A stretch of DNA of 9,310 nt from Verrucomicrobiales bacterium (lineage in GTDB: Bacteria > Verrucomicrobiota > Verrucomicrobiia > Verrucomicrobiales > DEV007). Positions 5,916 to 9,310 of this stretch are shown here, one piece after another (within the stretch, counting starts at the first letter, position 1; the number at the start of each line of letters is the position of its first letter). Made by a program: the position numbers and the translations under genes. The notes beneath the pieces were generated by a model. The model was not told the origin of the DNA and did no database searches. It saw only the letters and a list, made by a program, of their open reading frames with translations. The stretch lies in NCBI GenBank assembly GCA_023253615.1, contig JALRFZ010000111.1, positions 1 to 9,310 on the forward strand. The letters are read 5' to 3'.

Positions 5916-7034
5916 ATGCCGATGTGCCCGCACCGCCTTCCCGCCCTCCTCGCCGCTCTCGCCGCGGCCGGCGCCCCTTTTCACGGTGTGTCCGTCAGGG
6001 CGGAGGAGGCTCCGTCGCCCGTCATCGCCGTCGTGGCCGAGGCGGCCAACGGCGTCGTCCGCGAGTTCCGCCTCACCGGCACCGTCTCGGCAAGGCGCGA
6101 GGCGCGTCTCTCGTCGCGGACGGACGGACTTGTCGCGGCGGTGCTCGTCGATGAAGGCAGCCTCGTCGAACCCGGGGAGGTCCTCGCCACCCTCGATACC
6201 CGGCTGGCGGAGATCAATCTCGAGATGATCCGCGCCGAGATCGCCCAGGCCGAAGTCGAGCTGTCCGAGGCGAAACGCCGGGAAGAGGAGGTGCGCGAGA
6301 TCAGCCAGACCGGCGGCTTCGCCAAATCCGAGGCCGACACCCGCAAGACCGCCGTCCGCATCCGCGAGGCCGCCTTGCGCCGCCTGCAGGTGAGGGCGGA
6401 GGAACAGACCGAACTGATCGAGCGCCACCGCCTCATCGCGCCCTTCGGCGGCGTCATCAGCGAAAAGATCGCCGAGGAGGGCGAGTGGGTCGAGACCGGC
6501 ACGCCCGTGGTGCAGCTCGTCGAGACCGAGAACGTCCGCTTCGATCTCCAGGTGCCGCAGGAATTCCTCGCCCGCGTCGCCGCGATCGAGCGCATCCAGG
6601 TCTATCTCGACGCTTTTCCCAACAAGCCCCTCGGGGCCACCGTGCAGGTGATGGTGCCGGTGAAGGACACGGTCTCGCGCACCTTTCTCACCCGGCTCAG
6701 CCTGGAGGATCCGGAGAAGCTCTCCGCCCCCGGGATGTCGGGCACCGCCGTCGCCAGCTACCGCACCGATCAGGCCGCCAGCGTGCGCATCCCCCGCGAT
6801 GCGGTGGTCCGCTTTCCCGACGGCACCGCCAAGGTCTGGATCGTCGTCGGCGAAGACGGGAATGAAAAAGTCGTCTCCCGCAAGGTGCGCACGGGCGGCA
6901 CTCTCGGCGAATTCACCGAGATCACCGAGGGCCTCGAGGGTGGCGAACGCGTCGTGTTGAAAGGGAACGAAGGGCTGCGCGAGGATCAATCGGTGAAGGC
7001 GAGCCTCGGGAAGATCGCCGGTCAAGGGGGCTGA
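5916..7034 (+). CDS. RND efflux periplasmic adaptor (HlyD/AcrA-type membrane fusion protein)
   Basis: This 372-residue protein bridges the inner-membrane pump and outer-membrane channel. It has a Sec-type signal peptide (hydrophobic ~8-20, probable cleavage after VRA near 29) and no lipobox Cys, so it is probably not a lipoprotein. Domains in order are the first lipoyl half (~54-94, with SSRTDGLVAAVLVDEGS and VEPGEVLATLD), a coiled-coil hairpin rich in Glu/Arg (~97-170), the second lipoyl half (~171-203, RLIAPFGGVI and GTPVVQLVE), a beta-barrel (~205-285) and a membrane-proximal domain (~288-362, IPRDAVVRF, VSRKVRTGG, LEGGERVVLKG). ATG 5916 and ATG 5922 are both possible starts; neither has a clear ribosome-binding site. 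It lies 18 bases after the SulP stop and 9 before the permease start, so it is almost certainly co-transcribed with both. Confidence 0.95.
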   Translation: MPMCPHRLPALLAALAAAGAPFHGVSVRAEEAPSPVIAVVAEAANGVVREFRLTGTVSARREARLSSRTDGLVAAVLVDEGSLVEPGEVLATLDTRLAEINLEMIRAEIAQAEVELSEAKRREEEVREISQTGGFAKSEADTRKTAVRIREAALRRLQVRAEEQTELIERHRLIAPFGGVISEKIAEEGEWVETGTPVVQLVETENVRFDLQVPQEFLARVAAIERIQVYLDAFPNKPLGATVQVMVPVKDTVSRTFLTRLSLEDPEKLSAPGMSGTAVASYRTDQAASVRIPRDAVVRFPDGTAKVWIVVGEDGNEKVVSRKVRTGGTLGEFTEITEGLEGGERVVLKGNEGLREDQSVKASLGKIAGQGG

Positions 7035-7038
7035 GGAG
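7033..7038 (+). promoter_or_regulatory. Shine-Dalgarno GAGGAG of the RND permease gene
   Basis: GAGGAG ends 5 bases before ATG 7044 and shares two bases with the adaptor's TGA stop (7032-7034). This fixes the permease start and suggests translational coupling, keeping adaptor and pump in proportion. It is the only strong Shine-Dalgarno sequence seen in front of a gene in this window. Confidence 0.75.
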
Positions 7039-7043
7039 CGGGA

Positions 7044-9310
7044 ATGATCGAGCGCATCCTCAACCACGGCACTCTCGTCACCGTCGTGGTGGCCATGCTC
7101 CTCCTTCTCGGGATCGTCGCGGCGACCCGGGTGCCGGTGCAGATGATCCCCGATCTCGACACGCGCGTCATTTCCGTCGAGACGCGCTGGCCCGGAGCTA
7201 CCCCGCAGGATGTGGAGAAGGAGATCCTCGTCGAGCAGGAGGATTACCTGCGCGGTCTCCCGAACCTGAAACGCATGACCTCGCTCGCCACCACCGGAGG
7301 TGCGGAGATCGAGCTCGAATTCCCCTTCGGCACCGATCCGAACGAGACCATGCTCCTGGTGAACAACGCCCTCAGCCAGGTGCCGTCTTATCCCGAGAAT
7401 GTCGACGAGCCCGTCCTCAGCACCGACTCGTTTTCCTACAATCCCTTCATGTCCTTCCGCATCGTGCCGGAGCCCGGGAATCCCAGGGGGCACGATGTGA
7501 ACGCCCTGCGCGACTTCGTCGACGACAACATCCGCCCCGCCCTCGAGCGGATCGACGGCGTCTCGCAGGTGCGTCTCGGCGGCGGCGCGGAAAGGCAGAT
7601 CCGCATCCGCGTCGATGCCGCGAAGCTGGCCGAGCGGAACATCACCCTCGCCGAGGTCCGCGACGCCATCCGCGCGCGCAATGTGGATGTGTCGGGCGGC
7701 GATCTCGACAGCGGGAAACGCCGCTACCTCCTGCGCACCGTGGGCCGCTTCGACCGGGTCGAAGAGCTGCGGGATCTCATCCTCGCGCGACGCGGCGACG
7801 CCATCGTACGCCTCGGGGAGGTGGCCGAGGTGGAGCTGGGGCTCGCCGAGCTGCGCAACCTCTCCTACTCCGACGGCGACGCGAACATCCGCGTCAGTCT
7901 CGTGCGCCAGACCGGCTCGAACGTCATCGCGATCAAGGAGGCCGTCCTTCCCGAGATCGCGCGGCTCAACCGCGACCTCCTCGGTCCAGAGGGCCTGCGG
8001 ATGCAGGTGAGCAACGACGATGTCCTCTACGTCGAGGATTCCGTGAGAAACGTCGTGCAGAACATCGTCATCGGCGCGCTTCTCGCCGCCCTCGTCCTGC
8101 TGCTCTACCTGCGATCAGGCACCGCCACCCTCATCGGCATGACCGGCATGCCCGTGTGCATCGTCGCCGGCTTCATCGGACTCCTCGTCCTCGACCGCAC
8201 CATCAACGTCATCTCCATGGCCGGCATCGCCTTCGCCATCGGCATGACCGTCGACAACACCATCGTCGTGCTCGAGAGCATCGAGATCGAAAGGCGCAAG
8301 GGCAAGAGCCGCTTCGAGGCGGCCCGCGACGGAACGCGCAATGTCTGGACCGCCGTCCTCTCGGGCACGATGACGACGGTGCTCGTCTTCCTGCCGCTCC
8401 TCTTCGTGAAGGAGGAGGCCGGACAGCTCTTCTCCGACATCGGCATCGCCATTTCCTCCTCCATCCTCGTCTCCATGCTCGTCGCCGTGACCGTCGTGCC
8501 GGTGGCCTATGCGAACCTGCCCGAAGGCAAGGGCGCCGACGACCTGCCTCCCGCCCGGCGCCAGATCCTGCTGCTCCCGCTCGGCTGGATCCTCGCGAAA
8601 GCCTGGCGGCGGCGTCTCTGCCTCGCGCTCTCCCTCACCGTCGCCGTAGGGGCCTTCGTCATCCTGACGCCGCCGGCCGAATACCTGCCGGAAGGGGAAG
8701 AGGCGAAATCCTTCTCCACCCTGATCGCCCCGCCCGGCTACAGCCTCCTCGAGATGGACCGCATCGCCCTCGAGTTGCAGTCCGAGACCCTCCCCGCCCT
8801 CGAGGGCGATCCCGCCGACTTCGATTCGGGCAAGGATCGGATCCCCGCCCTTTCCCGCATCACCTTCATCGTCGAGCCCGAGACGATACGGGTCATCGCC
8901 GTGACCAGGAATCCCAAGCACATCGACGCCTTCATGGATCTGATGAACGAGCGCCTGCGCCGCTATCCCGGGATGCGCGCTTTTTCGACACGGGGCTCCA
9001 TCATCTCGAGCAACGATGGCGGCACCCGCGCCGTCGCCCTCGACATCAGCGGTGGCGACCTGCCCGGTCTTTATGCCGCCGCCACCGCCGTCTACCGCAA
9101 GGCGGAAGAGGTCATCGAAGACGCCCAGATCAACTCCGTGCCTTCCTCGCTCGTCCTCGGCCAGCCCCTCCTCGAGATCCGGCCGCGCTGGGAGCGACTC
9201 GAGGAGCTGGGCTTCGGCACCCGCGATTTCGGCTTCGCCGTGGCCGCTCTCGGCGACGGAGCCTTCGTCGATGAGTTTTATCTCGACGACGACAAGATCG
9301 ACATCTTCCT
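7044..9310 (+). CDS. RND-family efflux permease (AcrB-type), 3' truncated by the window end
   Basis: The frame is open from ATG 7044 to the right edge, giving 755 residues. AcrB-type pumps are about 1,030-1,050 residues, so roughly the last 280-300 are missing. Seen in order: TM1 (~11-27) ending in RVPVQMIPDLD, porter sequence RWPGATPQDVEKEI (~48-61), GVSQVRLGGGAERQIRIRVD (~172-191), TM2-TM6 between ~336 and 488, a short cytoplasmic linker, TM7 (~526-543), and the start of the second periplasmic half (YLPEGEEAKSF, IAPPGYSLLEMD, ALDISGGDLPGLY). The TM4 proton-relay segment reads GMTVDNTIVVLESIE (~400-414): the first of the two Asp residues of AcrB (D407) is kept at 404, but the second (D408) is Asn at 405. 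It is probably a drug, lipid or other hydrophobic-compound exporter; the metal-efflux CusA type is less likely. Substrate unknown. Confidence 0.95.
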   Translation, partial: MIERILNHGTLVTVVVAMLLLLGIVAATRVPVQMIPDLDTRVISVETRWPGATPQDVEKEILVEQEDYLRGLPNLKRMTSLATTGGAEIELEFPFGTDPNETMLLVNNALSQVPSYPENVDEPVLSTDSFSYNPFMSFRIVPEPGNPRGHDVNALRDFVDDNIRPALERIDGVSQVRLGGGAERQIRIRVDAAKLAERNITLAEVRDAIRARNVDVSGGDLDSGKRRYLLRTVGRFDRVEELRDLILARRGDAIVRLGEVAEVELGLAELRNLSYSDGDANIRVSLVRQTGSNVIAIKEAVLPEIARLNRDLLGPEGLRMQVSNDDVLYVEDSVRNVVQNIVIGALLAALVLLLYLRSGTATLIGMTGMPVCIVAGFIGLLVLDRTINVISMAGIAFAIGMTVDNTIVVLESIEIERRKGKSRFEAARDGTRNVWTAVLSGTMTTVLVFLPLLFVKEEAGQLFSDIGIAISSSILVSMLVAVTVVPVAYANLPEGKGADDLPPARRQILLLPLGWILAKAWRRRLCLALSLTVAVGAFVILTPPAEYLPEGEEAKSFSTLIAPPGYSLLEMDRIALELQSETLPALEGDPADFDSGKDRIPALSRITFIVEPETIRVIAVTRNPKHIDAFMDLMNERLRRYPGMRAFSTRGSIISSNDGGTRAVALDISGGDLPGLYAAATAVYRKAEEVIEDAQINSVPSSLVLGQPLLEIRPRWERLEELGFGTRDFGFAVAALGDGAFVDEFYLDDDKIDIF

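Noticed and set aside
4682..6154. A 490-codon + strand frame overlapping SulP and the adaptor
   Set aside because: Extremely Arg/Pro-rich, no motifs, and it overlaps two genes with clear family signatures; it is an out-of-frame shadow. The similar Arg-rich frame at 2687-4051 is rejected for the same reason.
4785..7493. A 902-codon open frame on the - strand opposite SulP, adaptor and permease
   Set aside because: Same cause: it mirrors three genes with clear family motifs and is dominated by Asp, Glu, Gly, His and Arg in a shadow-like pattern.
1..9310. CRISPR arrays, tRNA/rRNA genes, transposases or attachment sites
   Set aside because: No regularly spaced repeats, no cloverleaf-like or rRNA-like sequence and no transposase or integrase motifs were seen in reading both strands.

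Overview
The window is GC-rich bacterial DNA in which every supported gene reads on the + strand. It fits a Gram-negative (diderm) bacterium: it encodes an outer-membrane efflux lipoprotein, a periplasmic adaptor and an RND inner-membrane pump. A secreted FG-GAP/VCBS propeller protein and spacers built from ATCTGCG-type and ACCTTTTACC-type repeats suggest a Verrucomicrobiota/PVC-group organism. That lineage call is an inference from gene style; no rRNA or other marker is present.

Layout. Positions 1-425 hold the 3' end of an unrecognised, probably beta-rich protein. Positions 426-602 are a repeat-rich spacer: an imperfect palindrome (446-526), three copies of ACCTTTTACC (551-582) and a small hairpin (583-595) just before the next gene. 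Positions 603-1811 encode a secreted seven-motif calcium-loop beta-propeller protein. A 42-base gap leads to a small CxxC-rich, probably zinc-binding protein (1854-2384). Next comes the outer-membrane efflux lipoprotein (about 2469-3992), preceded by a bulged hairpin. A SulP anion transporter with a STAS domain follows (4077-5897), with a promoter-like sequence before it. The RND periplasmic adaptor (5916-7034) and the RND permease (7044 to beyond the window end) close the window.

How they work together. The outer-membrane factor, adaptor and permease make a complete tripartite efflux system that would move a substrate from the inner membrane or periplasm to the outside. The unusual point is that a SulP/STAS anion transporter sits inside this set, between outer-membrane factor and adaptor, with only 18 bases to the adaptor; adaptor and permease are 9 bases apart and probably translationally coupled. 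The CxxC-rich protein is upstream in the same direction and could be co-transcribed. No transcriptional regulator is visible, and the pump's substrate cannot be read from the sequence. I found no RNA gene, CRISPR array, insertion sequence or integration site.
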